From contig JAAYMS010000116.1 in assembly GCA_012521295.1 (NCBI GenBank), positions 1 through 39,412 on the forward strand: a DNA stretch of 39,412 nt, in the 5' to 3' direction. The notes under the pieces were generated by a model that was not told where the DNA came from, made no database searches, and saw only the letters and a program-made list of their open reading frames with translations. The DNA comes from Bacillota bacterium (GTDB taxonomy: Bacteria; Bacillota; Limnochordia; Darwinibacteriales; Darwinibacteriaceae). Positions 1 through 6,826 of this stretch are shown here, in pieces. A program made the translations under genes and the position numbers. How positions within the stretch are numbered: position 1 is the first letter of the stretch; the number at the start of each line of letters is the position of its first letter.

Positions 1-102
1 AAGGATACAGCAATGCGTGTCCCCTGGTGGCACATGCGGCTGCGGCCGCGGCTCCTTGCCGCACGGAATCCACAGCGGTTAAGAGAGGACGGGGAGAGAT
101 GA
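1..102 (+). CDS. Spore germination protein, GerA A-subunit family, C-terminal end (partial)
   Basis: The window opens inside this gene. Frame 1 reads an uninterrupted 33-residue tail (KDTAMRVPWWHMRLRPRLL...) ending at TGA 100-102. The pattern of a K-D-T/x-R-x-P-W-W motif followed by M-R-x-R-P-R and an N-P-x-R basic tail is typical of the cytoplasmic C-terminus of GerA/GerAA germinant-receptor subunits, which sit in the inner spore membrane. The stop overlaps the ATG of the GerAC-type gene as ATGA, so the two are translationally coupled. It is not in the ORF track because its start lies upstream. The call rests on a short tail plus the receptor genes that follow. Confidence 0.75.
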   Translation, partial: KDTAMRVPWWHMRLRPRLLAARNPQRLREDGER

Positions 103-1250
103 GGCGTCCTGCAGCTCGGTTACTTCTGCTGTTGTTCTGTCTGCTTCTGAGCGGCTGTTGGGATTATATTGAGGTTGAAACGCTGACCTTTGTGATTGGT
201 GCCGGTGTCGATATAACTCCTGAGAATCACTTCAAATTATCTGTCGAAACATTCGAGGTAAGGGGTGGCGATCAGACAAACATTACGCCTTATGTGGCCT
301 CGGCTACCGGAATCACCATATTCAACGCACTGCGCAACCTGACCAACACTACTGGCAAGCAGATGTTTTTTGGCCACAGCCATGCGATTGTGTTCTCAGA
401 GGAATTTGCCAGGAAGGGGGTTGGCGAGGTAGTAGGCTTCATGCAGCGCGATGCAGGGGTCCGTACCAATATGTGGCTGCTAGTGGCAAAAGACGCCTCG
501 GCTGAGGAAGTGTTCAAAGCTGATTATCCGCTTTCTCCCAGCGTAGGCCTATACTTAAATCGCGTCATGGATGTCCAAGAGCGCAATCCGACCTTCATTC
601 CGATGCAGATTTGGGAATTCAGCCGAGCCTTAAATGAAGAGGGTATGGCTGCGATACTCCCTACCATCACTCTGATCGAACAGGATGATAAGAAGATCCC
701 GATGGTTGAGGGCACTGCTGTCTTTGACTCAGACCGCATGATAGGTTGGTTGGATGTGCAGGATACTAGGATTTTGGGTTATCTCTTAACTCGGAGGATA
801 ACTGGACTGCTGGTAATTGAGCCTGAATTTCGGGGAGAGACTAAACCAGTAGTGGCCGAAGTTCGGGCATCACAGGTCAAAATCAACCCGAAGTGGGAGA
901 ATGATCAACTGAGCATGGAGATTGTTGTTCGTCTCTTCTTAGATCTGCACGAGCTTGGCTTTGAGGTGTTTGACTATAGCCAGACCGATCTGAAACGTTT
1001 CCTAGAGGAAGCTTTTGCCCGGCAGATGAAAAGCGATATTGAGCATCTGCTCAATACGGTGCAGAAGGATCTTAAGCTGGACATCATAGGATTTGGCAGC
1101 ATGACAAAGAAGAAGGTGCCGCAGGCGTGGCGCAAGCTCGGTGGGAAAAAATGGAAGAGTGAGTTTCCGCAGATCCCCGTGATGGTACATGTATCTGCCC
1201 TGATTACAGAAACTGGCATTCTTGCCAAACCCATAACAGCGAGGTATTAG
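99..1250 (+). CDS. Germinant receptor C-subunit, Ger(x)C family lipoprotein
   Basis: Lipoprotein subunit of a GerA-type nutrient germinant receptor, anchored on the outer face of the inner spore membrane and acting with the A and B subunits. I start at ATG 99, not 27: it follows a GGGGAG site and opens directly onto a lipoprotein signal, MRRPAARLLLLLFCLLLSGC, with lipobox LSGC and lipidated Cys20. The next residues (GCWDYIEVE) are the family hallmark 'GCWDxxEI'. The 383-residue length is normal for Ger(x)C. The body carries the expected segments, for example 'GHSHAIVFSEEFARKGV' and the C-terminal 'WENDQLSMEIVVRLFLDLHE'. The ATGA overlap with the A-subunit and the closely spaced genes after it indicate one operon, probably under a forespore sigma factor, though the promoter lies outside the window. 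Confidence 0.93.
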   Translation: MRRPAARLLLLLFCLLLSGCWDYIEVETLTFVIGAGVDITPENHFKLSVETFEVRGGDQTNITPYVASATGITIFNALRNLTNTTGKQMFFGHSHAIVFSEEFARKGVGEVVGFMQRDAGVRTNMWLLVAKDASAEEVFKADYPLSPSVGLYLNRVMDVQERNPTFIPMQIWEFSRALNEEGMAAILPTITLIEQDDKKIPMVEGTAVFDSDRMIGWLDVQDTRILGYLLTRRITGLLVIEPEFRGETKPVVAEVRASQVKINPKWENDQLSMEIVVRLFLDLHELGFEVFDYSQTDLKRFLEEAFARQMKSDIEHLLNTVQKDLKLDIIGFGSMTKKKVPQAWRKLGGKKWKSEFPQIPVMVHVSALITETGILAKPITARY

Positions 1251-1251
1251 A

Positions 1252-1473
1252 ATGCTTGCAGCAGTTGGAACGATGCTGGTTTTCATTGTGGTGGGAGTTA
1301 TCGAACCCTTCTTGTGGGAAAAAAGGCGCACGGCTACGGTAATTGCATATGGGGTTGCGATGTTCATTACTGCCGTTCTCACTGCCTTGTATACCATGGG
1401 AATTGAGCCGCCCAAGATGATTCTTACGAATTTTGTAAGGGATCTATTTCAGAAGCTAAAGCCAGGAGGATAG
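1252..1473 (+). CDS. Small two-helix membrane protein of germination operon (D-subunit-like)
   Basis: A 73-residue protein starting one base after the GerAC-type stop and ending three bases before the GerAB-type start, so it is clearly part of the receptor operon. Two hydrophobic segments are visible, about residues 2-19 (LAAVGTMLVFIVVGVIEPF) and 28-49 (TVIAYGVAMFITAVLTALYTMG), joined by a short basic loop (WEKRRT), with a basic tail FQKLKPGG. Small two-helix proteins encoded in or beside gerA operons of Bacillus are known as D-subunits and modulate germination. Placement here by size, topology and context is inference, because I see no diagnostic motif. The ribosome site (GCGAGG) is weak, consistent with coupling to the upstream gene. 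Confidence 0.72.
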   Translation: MLAAVGTMLVFIVVGVIEPFLWEKRRTATVIAYGVAMFITAVLTALYTMGIEPPKMILTNFVRDLFQKLKPGG

Positions 1474-1476
1474 AGG

Positions 1477-2577
1477 ATGAAGGAAGTTATCGCTGTACGG
1501 GCAGGGATCGCCACCGTCGTACTGATGCTGATGGGTGGCTCGGTTATTCATGGGATCGGCAGCCAAGCTGGTTCTGATGCTTGGCTTGCCATCATCTTTG
1601 CTGCCTTGTTCAGCCTGCCCTTCATCTTGATATATGCCAGGCTTGGGGATTTTGATCCCGAACAAGATATCTTCCATACCCTCGAGAAAGCTCTAGGTAA
1701 GCCTCTGACAGTAGTTGTCGCGATAATCTACGGCTATTACGCCCTGCTCCTTATGTATTACAGTCTGGACAGTCTCGGGAGTTTCGTGACGGTGGCAGGC
1801 TTGGTGGAAACTCCTAAAGTGGTACCACGCCTAGCGCTCACACTGATCGGTTTAATGGCAGCCAAAGCAGGTATAGAGGTGTTAACGCGCTGGTGCAGCC
1901 TTTTCCTGCGCATCATTGTGCTCACCTCGTTCCTGGCTTTGGTACTGGTCTTGAAAGAGGTTGACTTCTCCAATTTGCAGCCTGTTCTTTTCGACGGTAT
2001 TGGGCCGGTATTACAGGCAACCCTCACTACTATGAAATTTCCCTTTCTAGAAACGGTGCTCTTTACGTTTGCTGGGGCAGGGTTCCGCATCAAGAACGGG
2101 AGCCGTTACGTGCTGGTCAGAGGCCACTTCGCGGCTGCAGCGCTGATATTGTTTATCATTACTCTGACCGTAGCGGTTGTCGGGCCAGAAATCTACCGCA
2201 TCCAGTATTACCCCGTCTATGGTGCTGTTTCTCGGATTGATGTAGGAGGATTCTTTACCCGCTTGGAAATCACGGTGACCTTCATCTTCCTAATTACCGC
2301 TTTTGTCAAGGTGAGTGTCTGTCAAATTGTGGCTGCTAAGTGTTTCAGCTATCTCGTTGGGGAAACAGACTATCGCCGTTTGGTCACGCCTCTGGCCCTA
2401 TCTGGTATCGTGGGCAGCTTCTATCTGGCTGAAGGTACATTAGAGATGGAGAAGCGTAACCTAAGCTTGTGGCCGCCACTTGAACTTGCAGTCCAGGTGA
2501 TTCTGCCTGTGATTATCTGGATTATCGCCGAGATCCGCCTCAACAAACAGAATGATACAGGTCAGAAAGCTAACTAA
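1477..2577 (+). CDS. Germinant receptor B-subunit, GerAB family permease
   Basis: Integral membrane subunit of the germinant receptor, belonging to the amino acid/polyamine permease (APC) superfamily and thought to bind the nutrient germinant. The 366 residues are almost entirely hydrophobic helices, about ten as is usual for GerAB. They begin with MKEVIAVRAGIATVVLMLMGG and a G-S-Q-A-G-S-D-A-W-L stretch typical of the family's first helices. A strong AGGAGG lies at the end of the preceding small gene, within eight bases of ATG 1477. The gene order here (A, C, small, B) differs from the classical A-B-C order. Its last eight bases overlap, tail to tail, the serine hydrolase on the other strand. 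Confidence 0.93.
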   Translation: MKEVIAVRAGIATVVLMLMGGSVIHGIGSQAGSDAWLAIIFAALFSLPFILIYARLGDFDPEQDIFHTLEKALGKPLTVVVAIIYGYYALLLMYYSLDSLGSFVTVAGLVETPKVVPRLALTLIGLMAAKAGIEVLTRWCSLFLRIIVLTSFLALVLVLKEVDFSNLQPVLFDGIGPVLQATLTTMKFPFLETVLFTFAGAGFRIKNGSRYVLVRGHFAAAALILFIITLTVAVVGPEIYRIQYYPVYGAVSRIDVGGFFTRLEITVTFIFLITAFVKVSVCQIVAAKCFSYLVGETDYRRLVTPLALSGIVGSFYLAEGTLEMEKRNLSLWPPLELAVQVILPVIIWIIAEIRLNKQNDTGQKAN

Positions 2578-3640
2578 TGCCGCCATCGTACGCCTGCCAG
2601 ACGGCGTTATAGAAACGTGGCCTAAGGTGTAGGATCGCTTGGTTGGTGCGCACTGGATGGACGCGATTTGTAAGCAAAATGGCATAAAGCCCCCGTTCAA
2701 AGTCGATCCACAGAGATGTGCCTGTAAACCCTGTGTGACCGATGGCCCGTCTAGACACATGCTTCCCGGCAGAACAGCGCCGTGGGCTGGGCAAAACCCA
2801 TCCTATTGAGCGCGGTTCCTCGTTGCTGCCAGAGAAGTTCTTCTGCAGCAATGACAGGCTCTCCTCAGATAAGAAAGTCTCGCCGTGTGTTTGCCCGCCG
2901 CTCAGAATCATCCGACAGAATACGCCTAAATCGGCAGCAGTAGAGAAGAGGCCGGCGTTGCCGCTGATCCCTCCTAACGCACGCGCGTTCTCATCATGGA
3001 CGACACCTTGAAGGAACCTTCTTTCCACCGGATCCCATTCGGTAAAGGCGGTCCGTTCACTCTGAGCAGCGCTCAACCTGTAGGTGGTGTCGTCAAGGCC
3101 AAGTGGTTGCCCGATGTACTGCTGGAACAGCTGGTCTAGCGGCTCGCCTGTAATCCGTTCTATGAGACACCCTAACACTATAAAGCCGATGCAAGAATAT
3201 ACAACGCGGCTTCCGGGTTCGTACTCGAGAGGTACGGCGAGTGCGGTCTTTAAGGCTCCCTCGCTATGCACAAACTTGGGATCAGCATATAATGGAGCAT
3301 GGGACGGAAAGCCCGCCGTGTGGCTCAAAAGGTGTGTAATGGTAATCCGATGCTTGTCAGGCGGAGCTTCGGGAAAGAGACTGCCGATGGTAGAATCCAG
3401 TGAGAGAACTCCTTTTTCGCGCAGCATAAGAGTGAGGGTTGTAGTACTAACAACCTTTGTAAGCGAAGCAATATCAAAAATGGTGTCAGGCTGAGTTTCT
3501 GGAGCTTCCGGAAAGAAGCTGAGGCGGCCGTAGGCGTAGGGCCCCCAGATGCGGTCCTTGGTTCCTATACAAACCACTGCTGCAGAAGCGTGCCGGTTTG
3601 TGATAAATTCATTTACGTACATTAAAGCTTCGGTAAACAC
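2570..3640 (-). CDS. Beta-lactamase-fold serine hydrolase (class C / DD-peptidase family)
   Basis: A 356-residue penicillin-binding-protein-like serine hydrolase. The catalytic S-x-x-K is visible as SLTK (Ser59, Lys62), the second motif as Y-S-C at 146-148 where the family usually has Y-x-N, and the third as H-T-G at 300-302. Around them, IFDIASLTKV, HLLSHTAGFP and GNAGLFSTAADLG are classic class C/esterase-like landmarks. The start is GTG 3640 preceded by AGGAGAGGTGA. There is no signal peptide, so it is probably cytoplasmic and not a true beta-lactamase. Family members include esterases and D-aminopeptidases, and the substrate cannot be told. The replacement of Asn by Cys148 is the only oddity. 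It is divergent from the HAD/PAP2/mutase cluster. Confidence 0.88.
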   Translation of the reverse strand: MFTEALMYVNEFITNRHASAAVVCIGTKDRIWGPYAYGRLSFFPEAPETQPDTIFDIASLTKVVSTTTLTLMLREKGVLSLDSTIGSLFPEAPPDKHRITITHLLSHTAGFPSHAPLYADPKFVHSEGALKTALAVPLEYEPGSRVVYSCIGFIVLGCLIERITGEPLDQLFQQYIGQPLGLDDTTYRLSAAQSERTAFTEWDPVERRFLQGVVHDENARALGGISGNAGLFSTAADLGVFCRMILSGGQTHGETFLSEESLSLLQKNFSGSNEEPRSIGWVLPSPRRCSAGKHVSRRAIGHTGFTGTSLWIDFERGLYAILLTNRVHPVRTNQAILHLRPRFYNAVWQAYDGGIS

Positions 3641-3680
3641 TTAGCTCACCTCTCCTGGAGTGTATTCTGGCTGGGGCTGG

Positions 3681-3704
3681 CATTTCCTCTTAATGCAGGA
3701 AATG
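3681..3704. promoter_or_regulatory. Inverted repeat in divergent intergenic region
   Basis: CATTTCCT and AGGAAATG form a perfect 8-base inverted repeat with an 8-base spacer, lying midway between the divergent serine hydrolase and HAD genes. A smaller TCGCC/GGCGA repeat follows at 3706-3719. Position and symmetry suit an operator controlling one or both genes, but no adjacent regulator is encoded. A transcribed hairpin in the HAD leader is the alternative. Confidence 0.35.
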
Positions 3705-3744
3705 ATCGCCTTCCGGCGAACACTACGGAGGGAGGTTGAGGCAC

Positions 3745-4422
3745 TTGATTAAAGGACTAGTGTTCGACTTTGATGGTCTTATTCTAGACACAGAGACAGT
3801 TACGTATCAATCGCTGCAGTGGCTTTATAGTCAATATGGACAGAGCCTTTCGCTAGAGATATGGGGAGAATGCATCGGCACAGACCATGATTTCGATCCT
3901 GTAGTATACCTAAAAGAAATAGCGGAGCTTGAGACCTCCGAAGAAGAGCTGCGTAGGGCATATCTGGAGCGCTTTCATGAACTCATCGCCCAAGAAGGGC
4001 CTTTACCAGGTGTTGTGGATTATCTGAAGGGCGCTAAGGCGATGGGATTAGGTCTGGCTGTAGCGTCGAGTTCACCTTCTGACTGGGTGCACGGTTTTTT
4101 GAAGGAAAAGGGTTTGCTTGAATGGTTCGATGCGATCTGCACAGCCGACGATGTTGAGATAGTAAAACCCGACCCTGCCCTCTACCGGTTAGCTGTGCAG
4201 AGGTTAGGGATTGCCCCTCATGAAGCTGTTGCCTTTGAAGACTCGCCAAACGGCGCATTAGCTGCGGTTAGAGCCGGGCTTTACTGCGTAGTTATTCCGA
4301 ACTCCGTAACGCAGAACCTTGCTTTTGGCGAATACGATCTCAAGTTAACGGCCATGAGTGACCTACCCCTTGAGCAGCTGATCGAAACTGTTGTCAAGGA
4401 GCGACACAGGGAGATTTCTTAG
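3745..4422 (+). CDS. HAD-superfamily phosphatase, beta-phosphoglucomutase-like subfamily
   Basis: Haloacid-dehalogenase-type hydrolase of 225 residues. Motif I is VFDFDGLILDTE (nucleophile Asp8, acid Asp10), motif II is ASSSPSDW, the conserved Lys is in EIVKPDP, and motif III is AFEDSPNGALAA. The capping helices between motifs I and II are those of the beta-PGM-like group, which dephosphorylates or isomerises sugar phosphates. The ORF track starts at TTG 3736, but that codon touches the GGAGGGAGG site. TTG 3745 is nine bases downstream of it and gives the usual N-terminus (MIKGLVFDFDG). The gene runs tightly into the PAP2 phosphatase and then a phosphoglucomutase-like gene, consistent with phospho-sugar metabolism, but no specific substrate can be assigned. 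Confidence 0.9.
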   Translation: MIKGLVFDFDGLILDTETVTYQSLQWLYSQYGQSLSLEIWGECIGTDHDFDPVVYLKEIAELETSEEELRRAYLERFHELIAQEGPLPGVVDYLKGAKAMGLGLAVASSSPSDWVHGFLKEKGLLEWFDAICTADDVEIVKPDPALYRLAVQRLGIAPHEAVAFEDSPNGALAAVRAGLYCVVIPNSVTQNLAFGEYDLKLTAMSDLPLEQLIETVVKERHREIS

Positions 4423-4435
4423 GGAGGTAGGGACG

Positions 4436-5092
4436 TTGAGAATAAATAGACGTGCCTTATTGGCCGCACTGCTCATCACCTGCTTGGTGGCGCCTCATGG
4501 TGCAGCAGCCTCGCATGCGATTAGGCTCGGCCAGGAGAGAATTGGTTTTGCGGCAGCTCAGGCTGGCCTCGCGCTCGGGCTCCTGTTGATACCTCAGGAT
4601 CAGGCCCTGTATGATGGTATTCGGGAACCCCTTGGAGGAGGGGGTATTCTGTGGAAGGGAATCAGCTTGGCAGGTGAGCCAGCTGTCGCTCTGGCAGCGG
4701 CAGGAGTACTCGCCTTAAACGGTTCGGAGTTTGGCCGCGACCTGGGCTGGGCATTGCTGTTGAACGGTGCTGCCACGATGGCGCTCAAGGCTGGAGTTGG
4801 TATGGCGCGGCCGAAGTTGGGATTGGGGCCGATCTTTGTGGGGCCGACTCTGCAAAGTGAGTACCATGCGTTCCCTTCGGGCCATACCTCGTCTGCCTTT
4901 GCCGCAGCAACAGTGGTGGCGGAGTATTATCCTGACTACGGGCCTTGGGCATATCTGGCTGCAGGGCTTGTGGGCCTTTCGCGCATCATGGAGGAAGAGC
5001 ACTGGCCTAGCAATGTGGTGTTCGGAGCGGGGCTGGGATATCTCACGGCACGTGTAGCACTAGAACTGGGATCAAATTGGGAGGAAGAGTAG
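4436..5092 (+). CDS. Secreted PAP2-family (type 2 phosphatidic acid) phosphatase
   Basis: A 218-residue acid-phosphatase-like protein with the three-part PAP2 signature: K-x6-R-P at 118-126 (KAGVGMARP), P-S-G-H at 147-150, and S-R-x5-H at 182-189 (SRIMEEEH). The last motif normally continues x3-D, but here it is Asn193. That Asp assists the catalytic His in characterised members, so activity may be altered. I start at TTG 4436, eight bases after AGGGAGG; this gives a signal peptide (MRINRRALLAALLITCLVA...AAA). The upstream start in the track lies within the HAD gene. There are only one or two further hydrophobic stretches, so it is probably a periplasmic/exported enzyme. The stop shares a base with the GTG start of the mutase. 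Confidence 0.87.
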   Translation: MRINRRALLAALLITCLVAPHGAAASHAIRLGQERIGFAAAQAGLALGLLLIPQDQALYDGIREPLGGGGILWKGISLAGEPAVALAAAGVLALNGSEFGRDLGWALLLNGAATMALKAGVGMARPKLGLGPIFVGPTLQSEYHAFPSGHTSSAFAAATVVAEYYPDYGPWAYLAAGLVGLSRIMEEEHWPSNVVFGAGLGYLTARVALELGSNWEEE

Positions 5093-6795
5093 TGGAGATT
5101 CAAGCACGATACGAAGCATGGTTAAGTGACCCGCTGATTGATGCAGTAACCAAAGAAGAGCTGCGACAGCTAGACGGTCAAACAGCCGAACTGGCAGATC
5201 GGTTTATTGGATGGTTGGAGTTTGGGACAGGCGGTATGCGGGGCAAGATTGGTGCTGGAACGAACCGCATTAATGTGTATACAGTTCGATTGGCAACCCA
5301 GGCCTTAGCCATCATTCTGCAGGAGAAGGGCCTAGCGGAGCGAGGGGTAGCGATTGCGTATGACTCTCGCCGGATGTCGCGGGAGTTTGCTCATGCTGCC
5401 GCTGAGGTGTTCGTGGGCAACGGTATTCCTGTCTATGTCTTCGGTACCATCGCTCCCACTCCAATCCTGTCATTTGCTGTGCGGTACCACGGTACAGGTG
5501 CGGGGCTTGTGATCACTGCAAGCCACAATCCACCAGAGTACAATGGCTATAAAGCTTATAACGCGCAGGGGGTACAGATGCTTCCGCACGAGGCAGTAGA
5601 GATCAGCGAAAAGATGAGTACGCTTTCGTTAGCTGATGTTAAGATCGCGGAGCAAGCTCAAGCGTCACCGCTGTGGCATGATCTAGGAGAAGAAACAACT
5701 CAGGCGTATTTTGAGGCTCTTCTTAAGCTTGTGCCACCCATTGAGCCGGGCGACATAAGCGTTCTCTACACACCACTCCACGGTACTGGCGGGCAATATG
5801 TACCCGAAATCCTTAGGCGTGCTGGGTTTAGGCATGTGTTGACCGTGGACGAACAGATGCAGCCTAATGGTTCTTTTCCGACCGTTGCGCTTCCCAACCC
5901 CGAGGAAAAGGGAGCATTTGCCTTGGCCATGCAGAAGGCCCAAGAGCAGCCCTGCGACTTGATTCTCGCAACCGACCCAGATGCAGACCGTGTTGGTATC
6001 GCGGTACGGCATGAGGGCGACTGGCACCTGCTTAACGGTAATCAGGTGGGAGTTCTCTTAGCAGAGTTTATTCTTTCTCGCATGACAGACGAGAGCCGCA
6101 GGGGCGGCGTCGTCGTGAAAACCATCGTCACCACAGAAATGATTCAACCCATTGCTGAAAAATACGGTGTGGAAGTTGTTAACACCCTGACAGGGTTTAA
6201 GTATATTGGCCACCTGATAGATGAACTGCCTAAAGAAGGCAAGCACTTCATCTTTGGCTTTGAAGAGAGCTATGGTTACCTAGCGGGAGAGATTGTGCGC
6301 GACAAGGATGCGGTACTGGCGAGTCTATTGGTGGCGCAGATGGCGGCTTTCTATAAGAACCAGGGCAGAACGCTGGTTCAGCAGCTGCGCAAACTGATGG
6401 ATGAATACGGATACTACCAGGAATCCCTGCGTTCTTATTCGTTCTCTGGAACAACCGAAGCGCAGAGGGCACGAGAGTTTATTGCACAGCTCCGCCGAGA
6501 GCCGCTGCGTGAGATCGCTGGAGAAAAAGTAGTGATTGTAAGAGATTATGGAACCCGCATCGAGTATGATCTGGTGGCCGGGGCCCAAAGACCCATTGAC
6601 TTACCTGAAGAAGATGTTCTCCAGTGGGTCACAGAACAAGGCAGCCGCGTTACTCTGCGCCCTTCTGGCACTGAGCCCAAGATGAAGCTCTACTTGGGTG
6701 TCAGGGGGCGTTCATTGGCGGACAGCCAAGAACGGCTCGCTGCCTTAGAAAAGGCCTTTGATCAGCTGGTACAGAACGGATTAGGTAACAAGTAA
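5092..6795 (+). CDS. Alpha-D-phosphohexomutase (phosphoglucomutase/phosphomannomutase)
   Basis: Interconverts hexose 1- and 6-phosphates through a phosphoserine intermediate. All four signature loops are present in the 567 residues: TASHNPPEYNGYK with catalytic Ser144, DPDADR metal loop at 295-300, the sugar-binding GFEESYGYL, and the phosphate-binding RPSGTEPKMKLYL near the C-terminus. Length and motifs match the Firmicutes PgcA-type alpha-phosphoglucomutase, which makes glucose-1-phosphate for UDP-glucose and envelope polymers. I use GTG 5092, which follows GGGAGGAAGA and overlaps the PAP2 stop by one base (TAGTG), rather than the track's TTG 5077. With the HAD and PAP2 phosphatases it forms a short phospho-sugar/envelope-type operon. 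Confidence 0.94.
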   Translation: MEIQARYEAWLSDPLIDAVTKEELRQLDGQTAELADRFIGWLEFGTGGMRGKIGAGTNRINVYTVRLATQALAIILQEKGLAERGVAIAYDSRRMSREFAHAAAEVFVGNGIPVYVFGTIAPTPILSFAVRYHGTGAGLVITASHNPPEYNGYKAYNAQGVQMLPHEAVEISEKMSTLSLADVKIAEQAQASPLWHDLGEETTQAYFEALLKLVPPIEPGDISVLYTPLHGTGGQYVPEILRRAGFRHVLTVDEQMQPNGSFPTVALPNPEEKGAFALAMQKAQEQPCDLILATDPDADRVGIAVRHEGDWHLLNGNQVGVLLAEFILSRMTDESRRGGVVVKTIVTTEMIQPIAEKYGVEVVNTLTGFKYIGHLIDELPKEGKHFIFGFEESYGYLAGEIVRDKDAVLASLLVAQMAAFYKNQGRTLVQQLRKLMDEYGYYQESLRSYSFSGTTEAQRAREFIAQLRREPLREIAGEKVVIVRDYGTRIEYDLVAGAQRPIDLPEEDVLQWVTEQGSRVTLRPSGTEPKMKLYLGVRGRSLADSQERLAALEKAFDQLVQNGLGNK

Positions 6796-6801
6796 ACACA
6801 T

Positions 6802-6826
6802 ACCCCACGGATTTAAGCCGTGGGGT
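6802..6826. terminator. Hairpin between convergent genes (probable bidirectional terminator)
   Basis: ACCCCACGG / CCGTGGGGT form a perfect 9-base stem around a 7-base loop, only seven bases after the mutase stop. The loop contains the TAA stop of the convergent HD-GYP gene, so that gene's last codons lie in the stem. T-tracts on either side are poor (TTTACT rightward, TATGTG leftward). This kind of short GC palindrome with a TTAAA-type loop also resembles ends of IS200/IS605 elements, but no transposase is nearby. Confidence 0.55.

Noticed and set aside
3084-3494. 136-residue plus-strand ORF
   Set aside because: Antisense shadow of the serine hydrolase with no motif; the minus-strand protein has all catalytic motifs.
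6802-6826. IS200/IS605 insertion end
   Set aside because: Only a single palindrome with the right look. No TnpA or TnpB reading frame is nearby, and it sits neatly between two convergent stop codons, so a terminator is simpler.
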